DNA from: Heterostelium multicystogenum
Taxonomy: Eukaryota > Evosea > Eumycetozoa > Acytosteliales > Acytosteliaceae
Assembly: GCA_003667245.1 (NCBI GenBank)
Contig: RCNN01000055.1
Coordinates: 1-64,000, forward strand
DNA: 64,000 bases
Direction: 5' to 3'
The position numbers and the translations under genes are program-made. The notes under the pieces are model-generated. The model saw only the letters and a program-made list of their open reading frames with translations, ran no database searches and was not told the DNA's origin. This document shows, piece after piece, positions 1 to 18,000 of this stretch. Position 1 is the stretch's first letter. Every line of letters begins with the position of its first letter.

Positions 1-5314
<5,314 letters not shown>

Positions 5315-5410
5315 AACGAATCGAATAAAATGATCCTAACTAGTTTAGTACATTAATATAATTAATGTGTTTAGAATTAAAAATGTATTTATTAAATATT
5401 AAGTGTTAAT

Positions 5411-6733
5411 TTATTTTGGGTGAGTATTGACGGCATCAGCGATGGCGTCGGCGAAGTATGGTACAGATTTGCTATTCAAACCGGCAATGCTAACTCTACC
5501 AGATGCCAACAAATAAATATGATATTTCTTTACGATATATTCGACTTGAGCTGGAGTGAGACCAGTGTAGGTGAACATTCCAATTTGCTTGATGATATGA
5601 GTCCAATCACCTGGTACATTACGAGCAACCAAGGCATCATAGAGTTCCTTACGAACACGAAGAATTCTACCAGACATTTGCTTGAGTTCTTCAATCCAGA
5701 GGGCACGGAGAGCTGGGTCACCGAGGACGGTGGCAACCAAACGAGCACCGTGGGTGGGTGGTGATGAGTACATAGCTCTGATGTCCATCTTAAGTTGGGA
5801 GAGCATCTTTGGGATGGCGGCTTCGGAGTGGCTGACGATGGTCAAAGCACCAGCACGCTCACCGTACAAACCGAAGTTCTTGCTGTATGATTGGGCAGAG
5901 AACATCTCGAAACCACGTTCAAAGAACAAACGAGCAGAGTAAGCATCGTTGTCGAGGTCACCACTGGCGTAACCTTGGTAGGCGCAATCTACGAATGGGA
6001 TGTGCTTCTTCTCGGCCATAACGTCAGCAATAATGTTCCATTGCTCCTTGGATGGATCGCAACCAGTTGGGTTGTGTGCGCACAAGTGCAAGATGAAAAC
6101 AGATCCATTTGGAGCTGCACGCATATCGGCGATCATACCATCGAAATTGAGACAGTTGTTCTTGTTGTCATAGTATGTGTATTCAGCAGATGGAACACCA
6201 GACTCCTTGCAGATATTGTGGTGGTTGACCCAGGTTGGACGTGAGGCATATACAGTGGTTCCAGCTGGCAAGTACTTACGGATGAAGATGACACCCAAAC
6301 GGACGGCACCAGTACCAGAGAGAGTTTGGACGGTGACCATACGCTTCTCGTGACCGTTCATTGATTTTCCGTACAACAATTGAGCAGAAGCCAAGTTGAA
6401 CTCTGGGATACCATCAATTGGCAAGTACTCCTTGGTGGCACCGAGCAAACGCTCCTCGGCGGCACGAACGCACTTCAAAACGTATGGCTTAGCTTCTTCG
6501 TCACGGTAGGCACCTACAGAGACATCGACCTTGTTTGGTGATGGATCGGCCTTGTATGCTTGGCTGACACCAATGATTGGGTCGACTGGGGCCAATGGAA
6601 CATTGGTGAACAAAGAAGTGGTAGTATCTACCTTGGCAGCGGTATTATTTGGTTCCATATCTAGAGGTACAAATAATGAGTTTTGGATTCTTGAGGTTGC
6701 TTTTTCAATTGCAGATGATGATGATGAAGACAT
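5411..6733 (-). CDS. Aspartate aminotransferase (PLP-dependent, class I)
   Basis: Interconverts aspartate plus 2-oxoglutarate with oxaloacetate plus glutamate, linking nitrogen metabolism to the malate-aspartate shuttle. The 440-residue frame is intact and intronless. The PLP-binding lysine is Lys285 in SYSKNFGLYGERAG, the NPTG loop is at 221-224, Asp249 in VDCAYQGY should bind the pyridine nitrogen, and Arg413 in SGRVSIAGL is the substrate carboxylate arginine. The core begins near residue 45 (PVDPIIGV). The preceding ~45 residues include a Ser run and a few basic residues, which could be a weak mitochondrial transit peptide or a dispensable tail, so compartment (aatA- or aatB-type) is undecided. 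The ATG at 6731-6733 is the first in frame. It converges with the BEACH gene. The frame is free of the indels that litter its neighbour. Confidence 0.95.
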   Translation of the reverse strand: MSSSSSSAIEKATSRIQNSLFVPLDMEPNNTAAKVDTTTSLFTNVPLAPVDPIIGVSQAYKADPSPNKVDVSVGAYRDEEAKPYVLKCVRAAEERLLGATKEYLPIDGIPEFNLASAQLLYGKSMNGHEKRMVTVQTLSGTGAVRLGVIFIRKYLPAGTTVYASRPTWVNHHNICKESGVPSAEYTYYDNKNNCLNFDGMIADMRAAPNGSVFILHLCAHNPTGCDPSKEQWNIIADVMAEKKHIPFVDCAYQGYASGDLDNDAYSARLFFERGFEMFSAQSYSKNFGLYGERAGALTIVSHSEAAIPKMLSQLKMDIRAMYSSPPTHGARLVATVLGDPALRALWIEELKQMSGRILRVRKELYDALVARNVPGDWTHIIKQIGMFTYTGLTPAQVEYIVKKYHIYLLASGRVSIAGLNSKSVPYFADAIADAVNTHPK

Positions 6734-9366
6734 GTTTGTTGGAGTAGTGTGATGTGAGTTTTTGAGAATTGCTGGTGGCAGAAAGGGATCAACAAAATAA
6801 TAATAATATGAAAAATAAACGACTGATTTTTTAAGAAACTATAAATATGCTATTATTGTGTAGTATAGGTGGTAATTAGTTCACTGTTCGAAGCCTATCT
6901 TTAAACCTATTGTAAACAATGCTGGTGGTGTTGATTTTGTCGGAAAGAAAACGGGAAAAAAGGATGTTACACAACAACAATTTAATTTTATCAAGAAAAA
7001 ATGAAAAAAATTAAAATTTTTGAATTTGAATGATTTAGGTTGCAGAGCAGTTAGACTGTCAAACGGAATGAGTAAAGTTGCAGGAATGATGATGTCTGCG
7101 GAATCTTAAAATATTATGAAACTGTCTTTTATACTGATTTACTAATATAATCTTATAACTATTCTACTAAAAATATCCAATTAATTTGAAACTAATTAAA
7201 TTATATTATATTATATTATTGTTATAGAATGAGTATAATTAGATAGTTAGATTATTATAGATAGATAGATAGGTAGAAATGTTTGATTGAAAGTAAGTCA
7301 ATTGTTGTTGAATGATTTGCTTGAGAAACGCGATTCAATAAATAATCAAATTATTTGTAAGAAAGGAATGAATGAATTTTTGAATTATGATATGTTTGAT
7401 ATCTTTGATTGTTTTGTGGGTGTTGTTTGCTTGTTGGTTTTGGGGTAAAAGATTTTTATTTGATTTGAATGAATCAACACTGAGAAGTAAGTAAAAAGTA
7501 ATATAATATAAACTAAACTAACTAAACTAAAAAAAAGTACTAAAAAGTAATATAATAATAAGAATAATAATAATGATGATTGTATTAATTATATAATTAT
7601 TAAAAGGAGATTGAAATTGAAATTGAATTGAAATGAATTTGTGGAGATTGTTGATATTGTTGTTGTTTTAGTTGTTGTTAGTTAAGTTTACACCTGTAAA
7701 GTAGTAGTAATGATGAATCGATGTTAAACTTAATTGTTAATTTAATTTTACCTTTTATATATTTTGATGAGGCTAGTTTGGTAGGTGGAGCTGTTGTGTC
7801 GAGCAGAAGATTTTATGTTACCAAGTGAATAATGAATGGTGGAGAGTGGAGTGATGATTGTTAATGAGATATTAATATATCGCAAGCTTATACCGGTTAA
7901 GGATGTTTATTATTTATGATGAAATTTGGATTTTGACAGTGCCGCAATTTGGTTATTGAAATTTAATGAAATTAATAATAATAAATAAATTAAAATTAAA
8001 AAAATTGAAAATATTCCACCCAGTACTGCTGCAAAAAAGTATGAAAATGTAAATGTTGTTGTCAGTCGTTCAATTTAAACAACACTTTTATTTCATAATT
8101 TATATGTGTTTATTTTCAATGCCAACTTTGGGTTGGATGGATGTCTGGTTAGATTTGTTTTTGCAGGTTTCTGTTTTGTTGAAACCCGTCAAAACAACCA
8201 ATAACACACAAAACAACAAAACAATAAAACAACAAACAAAAACACCCACAGGAAGATGGCTATTGTTGATGGCTGGATAATTGTTTACAATGACATCTGA
8301 TGTCATTTGGAACTAAATTGACGACGAAAACAATTAGGTACCATTTTTGACATGTCAAAAATACATACATATATACTCAGCTTTGAAGATATAGAATATG
8401 GAAGTATAGATTGTCTAATAACAAGTGTTTAGTTGTATAGAATCGAATAGTGTTATTCCACTGGAATTGAATTCGATGGATGATTTTAGGTAATGAATTT
8501 AAAACAAACATGACAATAACAATAATCAGAATGATGAGATTGGGAGATTCATTTGAATGATATCTGTTGTGATTTTTCAACTAAATTTGACAGGATTGAT
8601 ATCCTTTAACATTGAGTCATCACAAATAACAAATATTAAAATTAAGATATTATAGATTGATTTTATTGATTGAATTTCATAGACAGGCGCCAAACATGTT
8701 AATCAACCAAACATTTTCTACATACATACTTACTTTATTTTTATAATAATTATTTAGAGGAGAATTGAAGTTGATCTATATCTTTTAAAATCTGATATGA
8801 CAATCGTTTATTGAATCTACTACAAAATTATTAAACAATGATATTCTGAAGAAAATGTTCTATTATTTCATATGAACAAAGTATTTCTTTGATTCATTCC
8901 TTTTAGATTCTATATAATGAATTAAGAGCTACAGAAAATAATTATCTTGAACATTGTGTTCCATTGAAAAAACCGAAAACTTTTCTGATTCCATTTCTCA
9001 AAAATGGAATGTAATCTGATTCGAAATTTCATTTTGTGTGGGAAAAAGTTAAAAAATATCTTTATGACAAGATCTGATCAAAAAATACCTTAACTGGAAA
9101 TCTTTTTTTAGTCTTTAAATATAAATGTATAATTAATATAATAAATATCGTTTTTCAAAAATAATAACTTTAGAATTTACTTTAAATCATCTTATAAGAA
9201 TAAACAAAAAGACCAAAATCAGTCTATATATCTTATATAGATTTGGTTTAATTGGATTTAATAGTCTCAAGAGGACTCCCCTAAATGATTGTATAATAAA
9301 TAAATTCAAATGTATATATTCAAATTCCTAAAACAACGTTAACATGATGGTGTAACATCAAGGTTT
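6734..9366. other. AT-rich spacer with palindromes, no gene seen
   Basis: About 2.6 kb of A/T-rich DNA with ATT/ATA runs and no supported gene. The short frames around 8053-8580 have no family features and biased composition. It holds a 19-nt hairpin (8289-8307, arms AATGACAT/ATGTCATT), a 20-bp perfect palindrome (8343-8362, centre GACATGTC) and a hairpin at about 8987-9008 (ATTCCATTT/AAATGGAAT). The aminotransferase promoter should lie just above 6733. Confidence 0.6.
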
Positions 9367-9369
9367 TTT

Positions 9370-9730
9370 CATCACTAGCCTGGCTTCCAGATTCCTTTTC
9401 TTATGTCCAGATCCTTGAGGTTTTGACATCGGAAGTTATCAACTTTTGCCAAATCATTGTGGATGATTTCGAGCATTACTTACAATACACCCAAGTTGAT
9501 CAGCCTGGCAACCATCATTGTTCACTCTTAATGTTGAACCAGTTGTGCTCCACAGTCTGTAATCAATCGAATGAAGGCATGTCTTTTATTATTTGGAAAA
9601 TCTTCTTATACAATACTTTGTTAGTAAATATCTAGACCAGGAGATATAATAGAATTCTACCAATCGCATTCTATTCAACCAATACTGTAAGCTTACAAAA
9701 CAGTATTTCCACATGTCATTAGTGGAATAG
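9370..9730 (-). pseudogene. Decayed coding remnant, family unknown
   Basis: This patch is less AT-rich than its flanks and on the minus strand gives protein-like sequence. An open segment at about 9730-9595 contains MWKYCFVSLQYWLNRM and a basic run. After a frame change, a second segment at about 9600-9370 contains FIRLITDCGAQLVQH and NLKDLDIRKGIWKPG, with three in-frame stops between those two motifs. I do not recognise the family; a truncated F-box-type or tandem-repeat family gene is possible. The overlapping plus-strand frame at 9423-9635 has no recognisable features. It lies just downstream of the Cry-lectin gene. Confidence 0.3.
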
Positions 9731-9866
9731 CTTTGAAATTTAAAATAACACAAAACATATTTTATTTTCTTAAGATCTAAAAATGTACTAAAAATTTGAA
9801 TAAAAATACACTAAGTTTATAAAGTACTATATCCTTGTGACCAAAAGTATAATCCATTTGAATTAA

Positions 9867-12800
9867 TTACAACCAATTCGGCATAGCTGGAACAAGTAAT
9901 AATGTAAGTGAAGTAGTTGAGGAATAGTTAAGAGTATCACTGGATTCAATCATGGTCTTGGCATTGGATGAACAGGTGGTACTAGTATCATATATGATTT
10001 GATAGATTCCAGTTGATGTCCATGCATGTCTACATAGTTGAAGGTTTTGTTGGAGATTCTTGAATGATTGCATTGGTGAACCTATTTTTAATTGAAAATT
10101 TGTTCTGGTTGATTTGGACACTCAAGAATCTATTTTCATATAGACTCTTTGTGTTTGGATATTGGGCAAAGTTTCCATAGACTTGAGAGTTTCCAAAATA
10201 TCCATATGTCAATGATCCAGTAGCTGACCGCAACACTATTGCCCAATCTGCTGATTTATCACTTCCTGGTTGCGGAAGTTGAAGATATCTGGATGATTCA
10301 ATACTTGGTGTACTCTGTTGACCAAATATATGACAGGATCGACTTTGTGTAAACGAATTTACAAAGCAGAAGCTATTGGTTTGGCCATTTTCATGAACAT
10401 ACATTCTCATATCTTCTTTAAATACTGTTGGATTAGAATAAGACCATATTTCAGTTCCATAGTTTAGATTAGATCCATATAAATATGCTTTATATGAATC
10501 CCCATTTTTCTTGATTGTCAAATAATCTCTTCCATTTGTGATGAATTGATTTACCCCAAGATAATTATTGGTTGAGTCCAGGTGGTCAATGAATGATCCT
10601 GGAATTAAACCAATTTTCATCGATGTTGGGTATCCTAGTTTCGACCATATCATTTTGTTTTGATTGTTTTGAACTATTAATCCGTATGGCACTCCATAGA
10701 TGTTGTTATCAAGAATATTGAGGTATTGACCACCTAGACCATAACATCCGATTGCTGTATAGGTTCCAGCGTTTCCATTCAAAACAACATTTCCATCCGA
10801 TTGAATAGTGATAGAATATGGTCCCGATGTTGATATAGTTACACCAAGTGAATATACTTCAGATCCTCCAGATTTAAGTGAGAGATATCCATTTCCTTGG
10901 GAGTTTATGGTGAGTGATGCTGTTGATGTCTTGAGTATTTTACCTTCTGGGAGTGTTGCTGGACATTTCAAACCAAGTGAATCTAAACATGCTCCTGGGA
11001 ACAATGGAATTGATTTGGAACTTTCAACTAAAAGTGAACTTGGCTATATGATTAAAAGAATAAATTATTTTATTCAAATATAATAGTGCATTCTACTTAC
11101 ATATTTCCAAATTTGATTTTGGTTTGATGAATCACAGGTAATAAATTCAACAACATTAGAATCAGTATTGAATTGAATACATAGACCAGATATATATTCT
11201 TGAATTGTGTATTTTCCATTGGTCAATTGATTGAAGATATTATAGTTGTTTTGAGGAATCAATGTTGTTCCAGTCAATGTTGTAGATTGCTTATTCATAT
11301 ACATCTTTGTTTGTGGATTGTAAAGATGTGGACCATATGAATCATATTTAAAATACCAGAATTGCTGAAGATTTGATTGATCACAAGTTGAGAGTGTCAC
11401 TGATGATCCAGATGTTGTTGGTGCAGTAAGACAATTTTGTGATCCAACATTTTGAATCATTTTTATATTCGAGATCTTGGTATGAGAGGAACAATGGTAT
11501 AGAGTCACTGGTTGTATACCAAGCAATACTTCATTTGTCCATCCTAACAAGTTTGGAACAATAGAATATCCATAAAACCCAATCCTGATCCAAATACTTG
11601 AATTTGAGTTCTTGAGTACCTATATACTGGTTTTAGCTGAAGGAGTGGTGGAGTCAATTGAATTATACACTTGGAAAGGAATTACCATCTTTTTAACCCA
11701 TCCGTTTTCGCTAAATGTGCTATTAGTTGGTATAGTAGAATCTATGACCATTGGATTGTGTAAATTTAAATCGATAAACAAGTGATTTCATTGGATCAGG
11801 ATTGGATGTTGGATCCATATATATTGACCAAGGAACAGAAAAAGCTTTAAATGAAGATCCTCCAAATGACCATCCATAGTTTGTTGAAGAACCACTTTTA
11901 ATGAAATGAATAGTTCCTATTCCACCTCCATTATTTGCATTTGGACTTTTATCATTGAAATTATTATCAAGTGGCCAATATCCAACCAATCCTGCTTCAT
12001 TTCCAATAATATTTTTAATCATTATTTTGGATATTTGAGTTTGAGAAATTGCAATATTCCAAATGGTGATATCATCAACTGATCCTAATAAATGTGGTTC
12101 ATTTGAATAATAGCTAGAACCTATTAAAATTGAGTTACCAGATTTAGCACTCAAATTGGAGCCAGTTTGGGTTACTGATAGTTTAATACCATCAAGCCAA
12201 ATTTCCAATGAACCAGATCTTCTTACAGCAGCAACATGATGCCAATTTCCATCAAGTATTTTAGTTGATGATGAAGTTGCTTTAAAAGAAGAAAATCCGT
12301 TGTCTATTATGAATTCTATGACACCATTAGCAGTGATGACAACTCTCCACCCACCATTGTTTGTACCACCTGCTTCAGGTTTATTTGTCATGATGGTTCC
12401 TGGTTGCATTGTCTGGATGAGAGATGTTAATGAGAAATCATTGGTTCCAAAATCATAGATTTTGTTTGAAATAATAATTTGATTTGTTGCTCCAATATTT
12501 GCGGCTAAATCATATGATATTTCATTTTGAGGATTGCTAAGGAGATATTATCAAATAGTTAATAATTAATTCATAAAAAAATAATAATTGATACATACTT
12601 GTAAAGATATCTAAATTCTCCATTTGATTCTTGATAAGAATATTGAGAGACTAAAATTGGAGATTTTGAAACAGGATAGCGAAAATCAACATCATCAAAA
12701 GCAAAGGTGATTCCACTTAAAAATGAAACTGATAATGAATCAATACTAAAGTCATATCCAGGTTCGACGATATCGACAAGACATTGACCTGGGTATGATA

Positions 12801-14032
12801 TTTCGAAGGATCTAGAGTATCACCAGTGTACTCGGTTCCTATGATTTCTGTCGTAGAGGAGTCGGCGTATGAGAATGTGATTGAATAAATATGTATTGGA
12901 TCTGTTGTGGCAGAGACTGAAACATCGGAACATTTTCTTAAAACCAAAGTTGGTTTTTGGGAAACATAAGGACCTGATGTACGACCAACCAGCTTTGTTG
13001 ATCCATCCAGTATATTCAATGTTTAGACCAACGATTTGTGCAAATTGATGGATATATGGTGTGATTTTGGACATCATTTTGGTTTTAGATACTTGTGATG
13101 CAAACAGTTTCTGGTCTATACAATTTCTTGCACATAACTCTATTACACATTGCACCTGAAGCAGGGTTGAATTGACCAACAAGGTTTGATAAAAGAATAT
13201 GGGAAACAGGTCCAATTGATCCACCAGTTGGATAAAGCTTAATATCAAAGAATTTCCAATTATATGAAAATAGAGTCACGGACATATAGAAAATGATTGA
13301 GTTCATAAGAAATCTGATCCCATTGAGATCCTGAATAAAGTTGGGTATCGAATGGTAAAGATGCAATACGAGTGCTGATTACTGAATTTGAATAATTCAG
13401 CATAGCTTATGATCTTTGATTTCATCAATGAGTCATATCTATTTTTAACCGATGGACTCCATCCCAATTGATCTCCATAGTTGACACCATCACGAATGAA
13501 TGTTAAATAGAGATTAGCAAATTGTGCAAACAATGGCAAGAGAGTTGCTTGAAATTGGTGTGTTTTGAAGAGTTGTTCTTGACGGATCACTTGTGTAACA
13601 CAAGCAATGAAAACAGAACTTAGATACTCAGGAGTGGAGTTCAGGATCGGACATGGCAGCAAAGTAATATTCATCCATCAATTGTGAGAATCCAAGTAAT
13701 TCTGCTTGAACCAAAGAGTAGGTGGCATTGTTGATACTCTTGTCAATAGCTGCTTGGGCATACTCGAGAATGCTATTCCAAACAGCCTGGGGATCTGTTC
13801 CTTCATTCGGGAACAGGCAGTTGACAAGAAGACCTGCTAAAGGTGGTGGAAATCCAGGGATAAGCATTGGTACTCCGATAGAGGCTCCAGCGACAATTGA
13901 GTTCCTAAGTGACACAAAGAGACTCGGCATTTTTAGAGATTTGGGATTAGCAGACTCCACTACTCCTGCATGGTGATTGATTGTGAACAATAATAAAACA
14001 AATACAATTAATAATACATTTAAATATTTCAT
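9867..14032 (-). CDS. Secreted delta-endotoxin-like (Cry domain I) protein with LamG, ricin-type and bulb-type lectin modules
   Basis: Large multidomain secreted protein. The N-terminus (14032-13950) is a signal peptide with a long hydrophobic core. Positions 13940-13440 encode an alpha-helical domain matching the pore-forming domain I of bacterial Cry insecticidal toxins, including the characteristic helix with LLPLFAQFANLYLTFIRDG. A poorly conserved beta-rich part follows (13380-12600). A LamG/concanavalin-like jelly roll (about 12530-11720, GNWHHVAAV motif) comes next, then a ricin-type trefoil (about 11550-11100, QQFW and NQIW as QxW motifs) and a bulb-lectin module (about 11000-10050, QSDGNVVLN). 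Introns at about 12536-12598 and 11044-11096 have GT-AG ends and restore frame. At least six one-base frame shifts occur, most between 13680 and 12780 and one near 10070. Family knowledge suggests membrane insertion guided by sugar binding; target and activity are unknown. It could be a damaged allele or suffer assembly errors. Confidence 0.75.
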
Positions 14033-15089
14033 TTTTTCTGATATAATTGTTTGATGTACCTATGGAAGTCGGAGTCCGAGTTTCCCATATTTATAGTAGA
14101 AAATACAAATGAGGGATGAAATAGCAATTTTTGATTGTATCCAGTTTTCATTTAATAGACCAAGTTATTACCTTTTTCAGACTGTTGTTATATTAAAGAT
14201 AAATAAAATGATCTTGATGTTTGTGATATATTCAATCCTCATTCAGTTATTCTATTATTAGTTTTTTGATGAAGTGCGAAATCAGACTACTCAAAATAAT
14301 TAAAATTTAAATAGATATAAAAAAGGAATACAAACCATTAGAAGGGACCTGGAAACAATGTTATTCAAACAAAAATGATTGTTTTGATTGGGGGTTTTTA
14401 TATTCATTTTGAACAATTTAACGTTAAATTGACTACGTATGTATAGTTTTTGATATCCAAAGGGGGGACTGATCATCTTAGATTGTAATTTCTTAATAAT
14501 CATCTTCCAATTGGTATAGTACTAAGTATTATTTTAATTTTTACATAATTTCTATTTAGGTGTATTTAAATCTTATTAAAATATGCTTTTTGGATATGGA
14601 ATTTATGTTTGAAACAGTTACATCAATTTAAATCGTTGATATTTACGGTTCAAAGAAGGTGCTGAAATAATGATTGTGCTGAACTTCCTCTTGTATTGAT
14701 CAATATAAAACGTTACAACGACAAACAGCAACAACTAACTTGAAGTACGAATTCTAGTAACCAGGTGGAATTAGTTTACTTTTTGAAGAAAAGAGATCCT
14801 GCAACAAAAAAACAAGTATCACGTCATATGATATTACTTCTTGTGTGATAAGAACTCAGTTGAACAAAATAAAGATTAAATGTTTAAACTAGTTAAAAAA
14901 AATCAATTTTAATTTAATTCATCGAATTATATATTTTGGTTGAAAAATCCGACACACTTTTTGATCGAACCACTTAGATTTTTTATTTGATCAAACAAAA
15001 AACATTTTAAAATTTCTTAAAATTCAAAAGATCGGTTAATAAAGTAAAAATTTATTGTTGATCGAAGAATTATAATTATAACATTGACA
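14033..15089. promoter_or_regulatory. Divergent intergenic region between the Cry-lectin and ComC-like genes
   Basis: About 1.06 kb separates two divergently transcribed secreted or surface protein genes, so it must hold both promoters. It is AT-rich with a less AT-rich patch at about 14600-14830. I see no conserved gene; the minus-strand frame at 14300-14503 lacks any family feature. No specific operator could be identified. Confidence 0.5.
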
Positions 15090-18000
15090 ATGAAAATACA
15101 TATATATTTATTACAAATATTTATAGTTATTTTAATATCTATTGCTGGAAACTTTTTCCCAAACATATACTGGTAAGTTTTCATCCGGTGATTGATTGAT
15201 TGTTTATCTTGGTTCTAACTGTATATATATTTATATATGTGTATTAAAAAGTAACTTATAGTGTTTCACCTGATGAATATAATATTGGAAATCCATTATC
15301 ACCAAGAGATTTGGTGATATCGATTTTATCAATTGTAAATCCTCCTGCACGTATTTTTCTGAGTGAATTGACTATATTCGATTTTAAGAATAATTCTTTT
15401 CAGAGTACAAATCCACCCAATTGTACCCCAGGAGGCGGAGTAACTTGCACCTATGTCATTCCTTTGGCGTCTTACAACAGAATGGTACCGCCATTCACCG
15501 TTAAACCTGTGGCTAATTCACCATATGATATTACTCCATTTACGATAAACTTTATCAATGGTTACAACTATAACAGCGATTTTACATTTGGCTTGACTCT
15601 ATACACCTCTGTTAGACCTTATGGAGCAAATCTTTGCCTTCAAAATCTTATTTTGAACAAGTTAAGTCCAGATCCTTATGGAAAGGTAGTTGGCTCGATC
15701 CAACATTCATATTAATCAAAGGATCTTCTGCTTCCGGTAGATATCTCTCTTCCTTTGTAAACTCACCAAGTTCACCAACAAACAAAACAGTTTCCTTGCT
15801 TTTTGGAGACTCAAAATCGTTTGCTCCACAACAATGTATAAATCCACCTCCTTTCAATTTCTTAAATACATCTCAGGTCTCTGTAGATTTAAGGCCTTAA
15901 GTAATCAGCCCTACACTCTAATTGATATTAATTCTCCCGACAACATTTTTGGAATCAATTCCATATCGGGTATCAACCCTGGAGTTTATATATATTCAAG
16001 AAAGGTATCTCTGGTTCATCCTATGTATCTGCTTTGATTCCTACCAGGAGTTCTTTCAAAGTAAACATCACCATCGACACATCATCCTTGGCTTACAACA
16101 TGGATGCCATTCCAGCTGAAAATATCACAATCACGAATATCAACTTCACAACCACTTCCAACTCATCCATTAATATCTATCCACATTCGATGTTTGCCGA
16201 ACAATCAGAAACTGTTGCTGTTAAATGTAGTTTTTCATTCCTGGGTGGTTCAGAACAACTGATTTCCGAAATTAAATTCTACGATGAATCCCTTCTCAAT
16301 CTACTGTACTTAGCCAAAGATGATTTCAAAAAGAGTCCTGACTTTGAATGTATTTTGAATATTCCGATTGGATACTCGCAAGGTCCATACTATATCACAG
16401 TTATCATGGTGACATACAGTGGATCAACAACCACTAGAACAGGAAGCGTCAATCTATACCCCAAATTACCATCGGTCAGTGGTGAAGCTCAACATTTCTT
16501 AGACTCTGATAATAAGAACTTGATATCCACCTACACATCAATACCATTTGTGTGGAGTCCACAAAAGTTGTTCATAACAGAGGCTTTACTCCCTAATGAT
16601 AGTTCACCAGGTTTCTCCTTTTCCTTCCCATATGGATTTGTTGGAAATAAGCTTAAAGGAACAACAACTCTTCCAATTCCAATAATATCAGATACTCCAA
16701 GAGCTGATACTAATATCCTCATTGCACCCTATAACAGCTCCATTATTCCAACATTTACCAACAAGATAAATGCTTCTGTTCAAAGTAAGATATCAGTTCA
16801 TAATTATTTGCCCAACTAATGTATAATTACTTACTTGCCTATCACTTCAATAATAATTTCTAGGGGTTGACTTTTTGAACCCAACAGTTACCGTTGAAAT
16901 ATTATCACCATTTAAACTCATTGATAAATATAGATTTTTAGTCAATGTATCGGATAACAAGCTTGGAATTAGAGAAAGTCTTTGTGATATAATAGTAGGT
17001 CCCTATCGATATACTCTTAATTCATCAAATAGAATTTCAGGAGATGCTATTAATGGACAATATTTGGTCAGTACCGATTATTCAGCAGCCTACAGATGCT
17101 CAACACCAATAGGAATCATTTGTAACGACATAAGATACAATTCCTTCTACATGACAACTGACCAAATGTGTGGAAATCTTCCTTGCTCAGACTTTGGAAT
17201 TGTGACACCATCTGTATCTTGTAATTCTAGCATGGACCCAATATACTTTTCGACACTGTCTTATATTAATTATGAATATGTAGCTCCCCATACCATCACA
17301 TTCACCATTGCCATTTCAGGTGTATTACAGTCACAGTTCACTGGTACTGCTACTTTATATTTCTATGAGGATGCAGCCAACACAATTCCATTCTCAGACC
17401 TTGCCAAAGTTGATTTGTTCTCAAATGGAATACTCAACCAAAATCAACCACCAACATCCTGAATTCGAAACAAATTCTTTTGCCAACTCTATCCAAAACC
17501 AAGACCATTTACTTTGGATTGAAATATTCAATTTCTTCAACAGGTCCATCCATTACATTGAAATCTAAGGATATCGAATACTTTGCCCAACAAACTAACC
17601 AACAATATCCCAACTACAAGATCATTATTAGAAATTCAAGTAAGTGTATTTTTAGGAAAATAGAATTATTAAATTAATTAACATAACTTTTGATCAACAT
17701 TAGACTATCAAAGACTCCCTAATTTGACAATGATTGCTACATCCGGACCTGACTCTACAAATCTAAATTTTTATGTGGCAGGTGATCTTTCAAATATTAG
17801 AAATATGACCTTGGTTTATTCCGATGACTACCTCATTATTCCAAAATACTTTTATTTCTCAAAAGACATAGTTGTGCCGTGGCTCAATAACTTATTGATT
17901 GGATCGGTCCTCAACCCCTCCAATTATATATTCTATTGCGCATCGATGTGTGATCTCTATGACAATTGCGAAACATTCCCAAAGTACACCTATTTCACAA

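Noticed and set aside
8053..8580. Short reading frames in the AT-rich spacer
   Set aside because: Low-complexity translations on both strands, no start context or family features, and overlapping frames of equal quality.
9867..14032. Bacterial contamination as the source of the Cry-like gene
   Set aside because: The locus has eukaryotic GT-AG introns, the AT-rich composition of the window and amoebal neighbours on both sides.
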